This document shows positions 34,519 to 43,318 of a stretch of DNA of 64,000 nt, one piece after another (positions within the stretch are counted from its first letter, which is position 1; every line of letters starts with the position of its first letter). Both the position numbers and the translations under genes were made by a program. Origin of the DNA: JABDJX01 sp039942715 (GTDB lineage: Bacteria > Pseudomonadota > Alphaproteobacteria > Rhodobacterales > Rhodobacteraceae); NCBI GenBank assembly GCA_039942715.1, contig JBDVBY010000006.1, positions 930,001 through 994,000 of the forward strand, given 5' to 3'. The notes beneath the pieces were generated by a model, which was given only the letters and a program-made list of their open reading frames with translations, was not told where the DNA came from and searched no databases.

Positions 34519-34555
34519 AAAGGGCGTCTTGGTTAAGGCGCCCTTTCTTTATTTG
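34519..34555 (+). terminator. Rho-independent terminator of glnBA
   Basis: 12-bp stem AAAGGGCGTCTT/AAGGCGCCCTTT (one G-T pair) with a GGTT loop, followed by a T-rich tail. It lies 21 bp after the glnA stop. Confidence 0.92.
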
Positions 34556-34584
34556 TCGGATGTCACAATAGAAGCATGTCTGAA

Positions 34585-34833
34585 TTATTCTAACATCTGT
34601 TTGGTCAGATAAGCATAAATCTCGTCTTTCAGATGCATCCGCTCTTTACGCATTTCGACCAAGTGATCATCCGTAGTGGGCTCGACATTGGTTTCCGCGC
34701 GATGCACGGCGCGGTTTACCGTGTGATACTTTTCGCTAAGACCTGCAAAGTGTGCATCTTTTTCGCGCTGCTCATGCATAAGCGAGACGAATTCAGGAAA
34801 CTCTTCCGCTAACTCGTGTGGTGTGTGCGACAT
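34585..34833 (-). CDS. YdcH (DUF465) family small protein
   Basis: 82 residues, charged and helical, with the DUF465 pattern: an N-terminal HELAEEFPEFVSLMHEQ, a central FAGLSEKYHTVNRAVHRAE and MRKERMHLKDEIYAYL near the C-terminus. Function unknown; a coiled-coil dimer is likely. It is downstream of the PPK2 gene with 12 bp between, so cotranscription is likely. A YdcH-PPK2 link has no known biochemical basis. Confidence 0.85.
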   Translation of the reverse strand: MSHTPHELAEEFPEFVSLMHEQREKDAHFAGLSEKYHTVNRAVHRAETNVEPTTDDHLVEMRKERMHLKDEIYAYLTKQMLE

Positions 34834-34845
34834 GTGCTGTTTCTC

Positions 34846-35751
34846 CTATGTATCGTCTGTCTTTGCCTTGCGGGTTTGCGGATGCAGTGACGTCGCAAGG
34901 ATATGGTCGGAGTTCTGCACAACGTGGTTTGCGTGCAAAACGATTTTGGGATCAGGCGGCGTTGCCACTGCCGGGTCTTTGTCCGGGTAATCGAGCGATG
35001 CCAAAAAATGCTTCATACAGTTAAGACGCGCGCGCTTTTTGTCGTTCGAGCGGATCACTGTCCACGGGGCATCGGCGGTGTCAGTGTAAAAGAACATCGC
35101 CTCTTTTGCCTCGGTGTAGTCGTCCCAACGATCTATGCTGGCGCGATCAATAGGAGAGAGTTTCCAACGCTTGAGAGGGTCGGTTTCCCGCGACGCAAAG
35201 CGACTGCGTTGCTCTTCGCGGGTGACTGAAAACCAGTACTTGAACAGCTTGATACCAGAGCGCGACAACATCCGTTCAAACTCTGGCGTTTGACGCATAA
35301 ATTCGAGGTACTCGTTAGGCGCACAAAACTCCATAACCCGCTCAACACCCGCGCGATTGTACCAAGATCGGTCATAAAGCACGATCTCGCCCTTCGTTGG
35401 CAGGTGTTTCACATAGCGCTGAAAAAACCATTGACCGCGCTCTTCGTCTGTTGGTTTGTTCAACGCAACGACGCGCGCAGTTCGCGGATTCAGATGCTCG
35501 GTAAACCGCTTGATTGTTCCGCCTTTGCCAGCGGCATCACGGCCTTCAAATAGCATTACAAACCGTTGCCCGGTTTCCTGAACCCAATGTTGGACCTTGA
35601 GCAATTCAACCTGTAGCGCTGCTTTTTCAGCCTCATAGGCATCGCGCTTTAATTTGGTTGGGTAAGGGTATTCCCCTTGTTCAAAACCAATAATTTCAGC
35701 AGCGCGTGGGCTTGTTTTGGGTTTTTCATCTTGAAGAGCTTTGGACGGCAT
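34846..35751 (-). CDS. ppk2: Polyphosphate kinase 2 (PPK2)
   Basis: 301 residues from the ATG at 35751 (AAAGGAG site). Walker A FEGRDAAGKGGTIKRF at about 68-83, lid lysines around HLNPRTARVVAL, Walker B LYDRSWYNRAGVERVM, and YWFSVTREEQRSRFASRETDPLKRWKLS. These features fit single-domain class I PPK2, which transfers phosphate between polyphosphate and nucleoside diphosphates in the cytosol. Nucleotide preference cannot be read from the sequence. Confidence 0.92.
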   Translation of the reverse strand: MPSKALQDEKPKTSPRAAEIIGFEQGEYPYPTKLKRDAYEAEKAALQVELLKVQHWVQETGQRFVMLFEGRDAAGKGGTIKRFTEHLNPRTARVVALNKPTDEERGQWFFQRYVKHLPTKGEIVLYDRSWYNRAGVERVMEFCAPNEYLEFMRQTPEFERMLSRSGIKLFKYWFSVTREEQRSRFASRETDPLKRWKLSPIDRASIDRWDDYTEAKEAMFFYTDTADAPWTVIRSNDKKRARLNCMKHFLASLDYPDKDPAVATPPDPKIVLHANHVVQNSDHILATSLHPQTRKAKTDDT

Positions 35752-35824
35752 GAAGACTCCTTTCATTCAGTCGGAGTCTATGCCTTGCGCAAGATCGTTG
35801 CCTTGATGTGGGTCAAAAGTGGCG

Positions 35825-36697
35825 TCAGGTGAACTTTCGAAAGAGCTTGGTCTTGTCGAAGATGCCTTCTAGCTCTTGCATCCGGTCTTTGGTCTGATCC
35901 CAATTCAGTGTTTGGATCGCTGCGATCATGCTTTCAAGCAGCAGCATGGTCGTGGTCGCCGAGTCCCATGCAGAGGGCACAATGATCTGACTGGTCAAGC
36001 TAACGTCTGCCATGCGGTGGATAGGCGAGCGCCACTGGTCGGTGAACAGAACAATTTTTGCGCCGCGCTCACGGGCAAGCTCGGCCATTTTGAGCGTGTT
36101 ATTCTCGTAACGGCGCACGTCGAAGATGACGAAAACGTCGCCTGCTTCGGCATTCAAAATATAGTGCGGCCATGTGTTCGACGTGGATTGCACATGGGTC
36201 AGATTCGGGCGGATGACTTGCAGGTGCATGAACAGGTATTCAGCCAGCGTGTGCGTGATCCGCCCGCCTGCAATGTAAAGATGGCGTTTTTCATCTGCTA
36301 TAAGCGCGCAGGCTTCGTCAAAGGCAACCGGGTCCATGTGGGCCATTGTGTTGCGGATATTGTTGATCACGGCTTCGGTGAAACGGTTAAGAATATGTTC
36401 TGACGGCGCGGCACCAGCCCATGTTTCGTGCTTTGCTATTGGGCCTTTGGCAATGGCACTTAACTCACTACGCAAATCGGCCTGAAAGTCAGGATACCCC
36501 TTGTAGCCAAGCTTCTGCACCATGCGCGCGACTGTTGGTACCGAGACGTTCGCCCCTTTTGCGAGCGCAACCAACGGGCCAAGCCCGGAGGCCGGATAAT
36601 TCTCTAAAATTGAGAGAGCCAACTGCCGTTCCGCCCGCGTCAGGTCATCCAGCTTTTCCTGAATGCGGTCCGATATTGTTTGGTTTGCATCAGCCAT
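35825..36697 (-). CDS. RpiR-family transcriptional regulator
   Basis: About 290 residues. The N-terminal HTH_6 domain (about 10-80) has ISDRIQEKLDDLTRAERQLA and VSVPTVARMVQKLGYKGY; the C-terminal SIS domain (about 125-255) has LYIAGGRITHTLAEY and VFVIFDVRRYENNT. SIS domains usually bind phosphosugars, but in amine and amino-acid clusters the effector may differ. It is divergent from the amidohydrolase-TRAP-dehydrogenase operon with 118 bp between starts, and a palindrome lies in that gap. It is therefore the likely local regulator. The ATG at 36697 is preferred to a TTG at 36721. Confidence 0.9.
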   Translation of the reverse strand: MADANQTISDRIQEKLDDLTRAERQLALSILENYPASGLGPLVALAKGANVSVPTVARMVQKLGYKGYPDFQADLRSELSAIAKGPIAKHETWAGAAPSEHILNRFTEAVINNIRNTMAHMDPVAFDEACALIADEKRHLYIAGGRITHTLAEYLFMHLQVIRPNLTHVQSTSNTWPHYILNAEAGDVFVIFDVRRYENNTLKMAELARERGAKIVLFTDQWRSPIHRMADVSLTSQIIVPSAWDSATTTMLLLESMIAAIQTLNWDQTKDRMQELEGIFDKTKLFRKFT

Positions 36698-36744
36698 TCG
36701 GGATGCCTCGTTTCTGGGCAAGAAATTAACAGCGCACTACCGTC

Positions 36745-36762
36745 TGTGATAAATTTTTCACA
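36745..36762. promoter_or_regulatory. RpiR operator candidate TGTGA-N8-TCACA
   Basis: Perfect 5-bp arms with an AT-rich 8-bp centre, midway between the divergent regulator and operon. A TTGACA hexamer at 36769-36774 follows 6 bp later and could be the -35 of the rightward promoter, so a bound regulator would overlap RNA polymerase. Confidence 0.5.
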
Positions 36763-36815
36763 ATTGTGTTGACAGAAAGCCGTCTTGGCAAGAGTTTTCC
36801 AGAGTGGGAGCTTCA

Positions 36816-37574
36816 ATGAATCACCAAACTGGCCCGTTCGATGACACCTTGATTGACGTGCGCAATGCGACTGCCGCCTCAAAGGTTGTGATCGTTTGCG
36901 AGCATGCCAGCGCGCATATACCGGCGACGTTTAATAATCTGGGGTTGAGCGATGACGCACTTCAAAGTCATATCGCATGGGACCCCGGTGCGATGGCCGT
37001 GGCCACGCGTATGATGGACGCGCTGGATGCGGTGTTGATCGCGGCAAAAACCTCTCGGCTGGTCTATGACTGCAACCGCCCGCCTGACGCGCATGACGCG
37101 ATGCCCGCGCGCAGTGAGGTGTTTGATGTTCCGGGAAACGCTGGATTGAGTGCCGAGCAAAAAACGGCACGCGTGGTCGGATACTATGAGCCGTTTCGCA
37201 CGACCGTAGCTCAAATCATGGAGCGCATTGCCGATCCGGTCCTTGTCACCGTGCACAGCTTTACACCGGTCTATCACGGGGCCATGCGCGACGTTGAAAT
37301 CGGCATTTTGCACGACAGTGATGCTCGTTTGGCCGATGCGCTTCTCTCAAACGCCGACACTGATCACATTGTGCGCCGCAACGAACCTTACGGGCCAAGC
37401 GATGGTGTGACTCATACGCTGAAAGAACACGGGCTGGCGGGCGGGCATCTGAATGTCATGCTGGAGATACGCAATGATCTGATCGCGAACGTCGCGGATC
37501 AGGCGGCGATGGCCGACATGTTGGCCGCTTGGATAGCAAGCGCGCTGGCGAAAACCGAGGCTGCCGCATGCTGA
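36816..37574 (+). CDS. N-formylglutamate amidohydrolase family protein (copy 2)
   Basis: 252 residues. FGase-family motifs: VVIVCEHASAHIPATF at about 24-39, IAWDPGAMAVATRM, SRLVYDCNRPPDAHDAMPARSE, TVHSFTPVYHG and GGHLNVMLEIRNDLI. It is a metal-dependent amidohydrolase for N-acyl amino acids. The ATG at 36816 has GGGAG 5 bp upstream. It starts the operon and overlaps the TRAP small permease gene (ATGCTGA). In context it may release an amino acid from a gamma-glutamyl conjugate and not act on formylglutamate; that is inference. Confidence 0.85.
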   Translation: MNHQTGPFDDTLIDVRNATAASKVVIVCEHASAHIPATFNNLGLSDDALQSHIAWDPGAMAVATRMMDALDAVLIAAKTSRLVYDCNRPPDAHDAMPARSEVFDVPGNAGLSAEQKTARVVGYYEPFRTTVAQIMERIADPVLVTVHSFTPVYHGAMRDVEIGILHDSDARLADALLSNADTDHIVRRNEPYGPSDGVTHTLKEHGLAGGHLNVMLEIRNDLIANVADQAAMADMLAAWIASALAKTEAAAC

Positions 37575-38089
37575 AGTTTGCCCTTAGATACATCAAGATC
37601 GTCGACGCTTTGAATTATCGCATCGGCCGCATTGTGATGTACGGCATCTTCGTGATGATGGCGATTTTGCTCTGGTCCTCGATCAGCAAGACGTTCTTTG
37701 TGCCATCGCTTTGGACGCTGGAAGTCGCGCAATTTGCAATGGTGGCGTATTACATGCTTGGCGGACCGTATTCGATTCAGATGGGCTCGAATGTGCGGAT
37801 GGACCTGCTTTATGGCGAATGGTCGGACCACCGCAAAGCGCAGATTGATGCAATGACTGTGTGCTTTCTGATCGTTTATCTGGTGTTTCTACTCTGGGGC
37901 GGTTGGGAGAGTTTTCAGTACTCGATCAGCTATGGCGGCGAGCGCAGCCCGTCGGTGTGGCGTCCTTATTTGTGGCCGATCAAAGCGATCATGCTGGTTG
38001 GCATTTTCCTGATGTTGCTTCAGGCGATCTCGGAATTCTTCAAGGATATCTTGCGGATAAAGGGTCACGACATGGGGGCGAAAGTCTGA
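37568..38089 (+). CDS. TRAP transporter small permease (DctQ type)
   Basis: 173 residues with four membrane segments (about 25-45, 60-80, 102-122, 142-162), the normal DctQ layout; the first is GIFVMMAILLWSSISKTF. It pairs with the large permease for Na+ or H+ driven uptake. It overlaps the amidohydrolase by 7 bp and shares one base with the next start (TGATG), so all three are translationally coupled. Confidence 0.9.
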   Translation: MLKFALRYIKIVDALNYRIGRIVMYGIFVMMAILLWSSISKTFFVPSLWTLEVAQFAMVAYYMLGGPYSIQMGSNVRMDLLYGEWSDHRKAQIDAMTVCFLIVYLVFLLWGGWESFQYSISYGGERSPSVWRPYLWPIKAIMLVGIFLMLLQAISEFFKDILRIKGHDMGAKV

Positions 38090-39414
38090 TGTCGTATGAG
38101 ATGATCGCCATCCTAATGTTCTCGTCGATGATGCTGATGCTTCTGACCGGGCAGCGAGTTTTTGGCGCGATTGGCTTTGTTGCCGTGGTTGCCGCGTTCT
38201 TCCTTTGGGGGGATCGGGGTGGTTATGACCTTGGGTTTGCTGCCGCGATCAAGCTGATGAAGTGGTATCCACTGCTGACACTGCCAATGTTTATTTTCAT
38301 GGGCTACATCCTGTCAGAGTCCAAAATCGCTGACGATCTTTACAAGATGTTCCACGTTTGGATGGGCGGGCTTTCAGGTGGCTTGGCTGTGGGCACCATT
38401 GGGCTGATGGTGCTGGTGTCCGCAATGAACGGCTTGTCTGTTGCAGGAATGGCGATTGGGGCGACGATTGCTTTGCCCGAGTTGTTGAGGCGTGGCTATG
38501 ACAAGCGGATGGTGACCGGTGTAATCCAAGCGGGATCGTCGCTGGGCATCCTTGTGCCGCCCTCTGTGGTGCTCGTTCTCTATGCCATGATCGCGCGCCA
38601 ACCCGTGGGGCAGTTGTGGCTGGCGGGTGTGTTGCCGGGGCTGATGATGGCGGCGATGTTTGTGATTTACATCGTGGTGCGCTGCAAAATTAATCCCGCC
38701 CTTGGCCCTGTCCTTCCCAAAGAGGATCGCGACATTCCCATGGGCGAGAAAATTCGCCTGCTCGGCGCTGGCCTTCTGCCCCTCTTCATCTTCTTTGCCA
38801 TGATGGTGCCTTTCGTGAATGGCTGGACCTCACTTGTTGAAAGCTCGGCTATAGGCGCGATTGCCGCATTTATGGCAGCCGTCTTGAAGGGGCGCATGAC
38901 GCGCGAGGTGTTTGAAAATTCCGTCCGCCAGACTCTTGGCATTTCCTGCATGTTCATGTGGATCATCTTGGCTGCCCTTGCCTTTGGTGCGGTCTTTGAC
39001 GGGCTAGGTGCTGTGAAGGCTATCGAGAGCCTATTCACCGAACAGCTTGGCCTAAGCCCATGGATGATCCTGATCCTGATGCAGCTTAGCTTTATCCTAA
39101 TGGGCACATTTCTGGACGACACCGCCATGCTGGTGATTGTCGCCCCCCTTTATGTCCCGCTTGTCGGTGAGCTTGGGTTCAACCTGATCTGGTACGGTGT
39201 GCTTTATACGATCACCACGCAGATCGCCTATATGACGCCGCCGTTCGGCTATAACCTGTTCCTGATGCGCGCGATGGCACCGCCGGAAATTACTTTGCGC
39301 GATATCTACACCTCCATCCTGCCCTTCGTGCTGGTGATGGTCGTCGCCCTTGCCACGATTATGGCCTTCCCGGAAATCGCACTTTGGCTGCCGGGGTATG
39401 TCTATGGAAATTAA
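38089..39414 (+). CDS. TRAP transporter large permease (DctM type)
   Basis: 441 residues, 11-13 predicted membrane segments, DctM/SiaM family. The conserved loop GIMRGYx-type stretch reads PELLRRGYDKRMVTGVIQAGSSLGILVPPS at about 125-155. A second pseudo-symmetric loop is SFILMGTFLDDTAMLVIVAPLYVP. It is the ion-coupled transport subunit. The ATG at 38089 overlaps the DctQ stop; an in-frame region upstream is only shadow coding over dctQ. Confidence 0.92.
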   Translation: MSYEMIAILMFSSMMLMLLTGQRVFGAIGFVAVVAAFFLWGDRGGYDLGFAAAIKLMKWYPLLTLPMFIFMGYILSESKIADDLYKMFHVWMGGLSGGLAVGTIGLMVLVSAMNGLSVAGMAIGATIALPELLRRGYDKRMVTGVIQAGSSLGILVPPSVVLVLYAMIARQPVGQLWLAGVLPGLMMAAMFVIYIVVRCKINPALGPVLPKEDRDIPMGEKIRLLGAGLLPLFIFFAMMVPFVNGWTSLVESSAIGAIAAFMAAVLKGRMTREVFENSVRQTLGISCMFMWIILAALAFGAVFDGLGAVKAIESLFTEQLGLSPWMILILMQLSFILMGTFLDDTAMLVIVAPLYVPLVGELGFNLIWYGVLYTITTQIAYMTPPFGYNLFLMRAMAPPEITLRDIYTSILPFVLVMVVALATIMAFPEIALWLPGYVYGN

Positions 39415-39477
39415 CGAAGAACGAGATCCCGATCCACGGGACGTACTTGAGAGAGCTTCAACAGAGAGGAAAGACCA

Positions 39478-40515
39478 ATGACGACAAGACGTAAGTTTCT
39501 TACCACAGCCGGTGTTGGCGCTGCCGCCACCTTGGCCAGCCCTTCGATTGTCAAAGCCCAGTCTGCCATCAAGTGGCGGTTCCAGACCTATGCGGGCAGT
39601 GCTTTGGGCGAGCATGTGACCAAACCTGTGATCGACTATATCAACGCCAATGCAAACGGCGAACTTGAGGTTGAACTGTTCTATGCAGATCAGATCGTGC
39701 CAACAGGCGAGCTGTTCCAAGCGCTTCAGCGTGGCACAATCGACGGTGTGCATTCAGACGATGACTCGATGGCTTCGCCTACGCCACTGCGCCAGTTTGG
39801 CGGCTATTTCCCGTTTGCGACAAAGCATATTCTTGACGTTCCAGTGCTGTTCAACCAGTACGGCCTGAAGGAAATCTGGGACGAAGAATACGCCAAGGTT
39901 GGCGTTAAGTGGCTTTCGGCTGCCGGGCAGGATCCCTGTAACTTCAACACCAAGAAAGAGATCACAAGCGTTGCTGATCTTGATGGTCTGAAGCTTTACA
40001 CCTTCCCAACTGCTGGGCGCTTCCTCGCGCAATTCGGCGTTGTGCCGGTGAACATTCCTTACGAGGATGCTGAAGTAGCGGTGCAAACTGGCGAGCTTGA
40101 CGGCATGGCATGGTCGGGCATCACCGAGGACTACACCGTTGGCTGGGCTGATGTGACCGATTACTTCCTGACCAACAACATCTCGGGTGCGTGGATCGGA
40201 TCGTGGTTCGTGAACGAGGAACGTTGGGCTGATCTGCCGGATCACCTGAAATCCGTCGTGATGGCCGCGACCGAAGCGGGTCATACCTATCGCAATCAGT
40301 GGTACTGGGGCGGTGAAGCAGCCCTGCGTGCCAATGGCGACAAGCTGGAGCTGCGCTCTGTGCCTGCGTCTGAGTGGGCCGAAGTCGAGAATGCGGCAAA
40401 AGCGTTCTGGGAAGAGGTCGCACAAGAAGGCGAAGTGCACCAGAAGATCGTCAACATCTTCAAAGAGTACAACAGCGTCATCAATCAAGCTGGCGCGCCG
40501 TATAACTTCGAGTAA
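39478..40515 (+). CDS. TRAP transporter substrate-binding protein (DctP type)
   Basis: 345 residues. The Tat-type leader MTTRRKFLTTAGVGAAATLA has twin arginines and cleavage after SIVKAQ near residue 28. The DctP fold follows. At the place where carboxylate-binding members have KLRVP with a ligand-binding Arg, this one has KLYTFPTAGRFLAQFG (about 165-180), so the ligand may lack a carboxylate. GAGAGGAAAG precedes the ATG. It follows dctM by 63 bp. Confidence 0.9.
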   Translation: MTTRRKFLTTAGVGAAATLASPSIVKAQSAIKWRFQTYAGSALGEHVTKPVIDYINANANGELEVELFYADQIVPTGELFQALQRGTIDGVHSDDDSMASPTPLRQFGGYFPFATKHILDVPVLFNQYGLKEIWDEEYAKVGVKWLSAAGQDPCNFNTKKEITSVADLDGLKLYTFPTAGRFLAQFGVVPVNIPYEDAEVAVQTGELDGMAWSGITEDYTVGWADVTDYFLTNNISGAWIGSWFVNEERWADLPDHLKSVVMAATEAGHTYRNQWYWGGEAALRANGDKLELRSVPASEWAEVENAAKAFWEEVAQEGEVHQKIVNIFKEYNSVINQAGAPYNFE

Positions 40516-40532
40516 GTTTGGCAAAACGAAAG

Positions 40533-40556
40533 AGCGTCCCCGGCACCGGGGGCGCT
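40533..40556 (+). terminator. Intercistronic hairpin after the TRAP binding protein
   Basis: Stem AGCGTCCCCGG/CCGGGGGCGCT (one G-T pair) with a very short loop, then TTTAG. It lies 17 bp after the binding-protein stop and 22 bp before the next gene. As for the glycerol operon hairpin, partial termination or mRNA protection would favour the binding protein. Confidence 0.6.
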
Positions 40557-40578
40557 TTAGCTCAAGAAAGGACATATC

Positions 40579-41943
40579 ATGCCCGGCAATCTGACATTTG
40601 ACGCGCTAAAAGGCGCAATAACAGCGGGCGAGATCGACACGGTTCTGGCCTGTATCGTCGACATGCAGGGCCGCCTGATGGGAAAACGGTTTCACGCAGT
40701 AAACTTTGTCGAGACGTCCTTTAAGGAAACCCACTGCTGCAATTATTTGCTGGCGACTGATCTCGAGATGGCAACGCCACCGGGCTACAAGTCCTCTAGC
40801 TGGGAAGGTGGCTATGGCGATTATATTATGGCGCCGGACCTAAGCACTTTGCGCCGCACCCCATGGCTTGAGGGCACTGCGATGGTGCTTTGCGACGTTC
40901 TGGATCACCACACCCATGCGCCAGTTCCGCACTCACCGCGCGCCATGCTAAAGGCACAGATTGCCCGACTGAAAGCGCTTGGGTTTGACGCGATGATGGC
41001 GACCGAGTTGGAGTTTTTCTTGTTCGAGAAAAGCTTTGATGAAATCCGCAAAGAGGGCTTTCGCGATCTAGCGCCGATCAGCGGGTATAACGAAGACTAC
41101 AACATCCTTCAGACGACGAAGGAAGAAGACGTGATGCGCCCGATCCGCAATCATTTGTTCAACGCCGGACTGCCGGTTGAGAACACCAAGGGCGAGGCGG
41201 AGACCGGGCAAGAAGAGCTGAACATTCGCTATTCAGAGGCGCTTGATTGCGCGGATCATCATACGATTGCGAAGAACGCGGTGAAAGAAATCGCTTGGCA
41301 AAACGGGCGTGCCGCCAGTTTTCTACCAAAGTGGCACCACGACAAGATCGGCAGTTCGTCCCATGTGCATCAGTCATTGTGGGTCGATGGAAAACCAGCG
41401 TTTTATGACCCTGACGCGGACCTCGGCATGTCGGATGTGATGAAGCACTATATGGCGGGGCTTATCGCCTATGCTCCTGAATACACGTATTTTATGGCCC
41501 CTAACATAAACAGCTACAAACGCTTCGCTAAGGGCACTTTTGCGCCAACCAAGACGGTTTGGTCAGTTGATAACCGCACTGCTGGCTTCCGGCTTTGCGC
41601 CGATGGCACTAAGGGCGTGCGCGTTGAATGTCGCGTGGGTGGCTCAGACTTGAACCCCTATCTTGCGCAAGCGGCGATGCTGGCCGCCGGAATCAAGGGG
41701 ATCGAGGAAAAGATGGAATTGGCCCCGGCTGCAGCGGGCGATGTTTATGACGACACAGACGCCGCTGAAATTCCGCGCACGCTGCGTGACGCGACCGAGA
41801 CATTGCGCGGATCGGCTTTCTTGCGCGCCGCCTTTGGCGACGATGTGGTCGATCACTACACCCGCGCGGCCGAATGGGAACAGGAAGAATTTGACCGCGT
41901 GGTGACCGATTGGGAAATCGCGCGCGGCTTTGAAAGGGCTTGA
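40579..41943 (+). CDS. Glutamine synthetase-like gamma-glutamyl amine ligase
   Basis: 454 residues of the GlnA superfamily, clearly different from GlnA at 33091. Family blocks present: N-terminal VDMQGRLMGKRFHAVNF, metal-ligand MMATELEFFLFEKSF, ETGQEELNIRYSEAL, GSSSHVHQSLWVDG and NRTAGFRLCADGTKGVRVECRVGGSDLNPYL. No NLYDLP adenylylation site is evident. Relatives (PuuA, IpuC, GlnA4, GlnT groups) join glutamate to amines with ATP. Followed by aldehyde and alcohol dehydrogenase genes, it probably glutamylates an amino alcohol. Exact amine unknown. Confidence 0.85.
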   Translation: MPGNLTFDALKGAITAGEIDTVLACIVDMQGRLMGKRFHAVNFVETSFKETHCCNYLLATDLEMATPPGYKSSSWEGGYGDYIMAPDLSTLRRTPWLEGTAMVLCDVLDHHTHAPVPHSPRAMLKAQIARLKALGFDAMMATELEFFLFEKSFDEIRKEGFRDLAPISGYNEDYNILQTTKEEDVMRPIRNHLFNAGLPVENTKGEAETGQEELNIRYSEALDCADHHTIAKNAVKEIAWQNGRAASFLPKWHHDKIGSSSHVHQSLWVDGKPAFYDPDADLGMSDVMKHYMAGLIAYAPEYTYFMAPNINSYKRFAKGTFAPTKTVWSVDNRTAGFRLCADGTKGVRVECRVGGSDLNPYLAQAAMLAAGIKGIEEKMELAPAAAGDVYDDTDAAEIPRTLRDATETLRGSAFLRAAFGDDVVDHYTRAAEWEQEEFDRVVTDWEIARGFERA

Positions 41944-43313
41944 TGATGATCCGCTGTATTTCTCCGATTGACGGATCGGTTTACGCCGAGCGACCCACTC
42001 TATCTGCAAGCGACGCGCAGGCGGCCGTAGAACGTGCAAAGGCTGCGCAGACGGCTTGGGCCACGCGCCCTTTGAGTGAACGCATTGCTCTTGTGCAGGC
42101 AGGCGTTGCAAAAGTCGGCGAGATGAACGACGCGATTGTCCCCGAGCTTGCGCATCAGATGGGACGACCTATTCGCTACGGCGGAGAGTTTGGCGGCTTT
42201 AACGAGCGCGCTTCTTATATGGCCGAAATCGCAAAGGACGCGTTGGCCGATATCGAAGTTGAGAACTCGGACGCCTTTCGCCGGGTGATAAAGCGGGTGC
42301 CCCATGGCCTCGTTCTTGTCGTGGCCCCTTGGAATTATCCGTACATGACAGCGATCAACACGGTTGCGCCTGCCCTAATCGCAGGCAACGTGGTGATGCT
42401 GAAACACGCAAGTCAAACGCCGCTTGTGGGCGAGCGGATGGCGCAAGCATTTCACGCCGTGGGCATCCCCGAGGATGTGTTTCAAAACGTGTTTCTTGAC
42501 CATCAAACCACGTCTGATCTAATCGCGGCCAAATCCTTTGGCTTTGTCAATTTCACTGGCTCTGTTGGGGGCGGCAAGGCGATGGAACAGGCGGCGGCTG
42601 GTACCTTCACCGGCATCGGGCTTGAGCTTGGTGGCAAGGATCCGGGGTATGTCTGCGATGACGCCGATCTTGATGCGGCGGTGGATACGCTGATTGACGG
42701 AGCTATGTTCAACTCGGGTCAATGCTGTTGTGGGATCGAACGAATTTATGTGGCCGAACCGCTGTTTGACGCGTTTGTGGCCAAGGCGGTTGAGATCGTG
42801 AGCGGCTACAAGCTTGGCAATCCATTGGAAGAGACGACCACGCTTGGCCCTATGGCGCACAAACGCTTTGCAGATGAAGTACGCACGCAAACGGAAGAGG
42901 CTGTCGCCCAAGGCGCAGTTGCCCATATACCGACGTTTGCCGAGGACGATGGCGGGGCGTATCTGACGCCACAGATTCTCACGAATGTCACCCACAACAT
43001 GCGCGTAATGCGTGAGGAGAGCTTTGGTCCTGTCGTTGGCATCATGCCGGTGCGCGATGATGCGCATGCGATTGAGTTGATGAACGACAGCGACTTTGGC
43101 CTGACCGCGTCTGTGTGGACGCAAGACGCTGCGCGCGCCGAAGAAATCGCCGATCAGATCGAAACTGGCACCGTCTTTATGAACCGCGCTGACTATCTTG
43201 ATCCTGGCCTTTGCTGGACTGGCTGCAAAGACACCGGCCGCGGTGGTGGCCTGTCGATCATTGGCTATCACAACCTTACCCGCCCCAAATCCTATCACTT
43301 GAAGAAGGCCTAA
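41943..43313 (+). CDS. NAD(P)-dependent aldehyde dehydrogenase
   Basis: About 456 residues, the short SSADH/AldH length. Visible: VPHGLVLVVAPWNYPY at about 118-133, the general base Glu in GIGLELGGKDPGYVC and the catalytic Cys cluster NSGQCCCGIERIYV at about 256-269. The N-terminus MMIRCISPIDGSVYAERP lacks the 20-30 extra residues of class I/II enzymes. The start overlaps the ligase stop (TGATG). It would oxidise the aldehyde formed by the next gene's product to an acid. Confidence 0.9.
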   Translation: MMIRCISPIDGSVYAERPTLSASDAQAAVERAKAAQTAWATRPLSERIALVQAGVAKVGEMNDAIVPELAHQMGRPIRYGGEFGGFNERASYMAEIAKDALADIEVENSDAFRRVIKRVPHGLVLVVAPWNYPYMTAINTVAPALIAGNVVMLKHASQTPLVGERMAQAFHAVGIPEDVFQNVFLDHQTTSDLIAAKSFGFVNFTGSVGGGKAMEQAAAGTFTGIGLELGGKDPGYVCDDADLDAAVDTLIDGAMFNSGQCCCGIERIYVAEPLFDAFVAKAVEIVSGYKLGNPLEETTTLGPMAHKRFADEVRTQTEEAVAQGAVAHIPTFAEDDGGAYLTPQILTNVTHNMRVMREESFGPVVGIMPVRDDAHAIELMNDSDFGLTASVWTQDAARAEEIADQIETGTVFMNRADYLDPGLCWTGCKDTGRGGGLSIIGYHNLTRPKSYHLKKA

Positions 43314-43318
43314 GAACG

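Noticed and set aside
40579..41943. Second ordinary glutamine synthetase
   Set aside because: It lacks the adenylylation tyrosine motif and lies with dehydrogenases and a transporter, so ammonia assimilation is not the best call.
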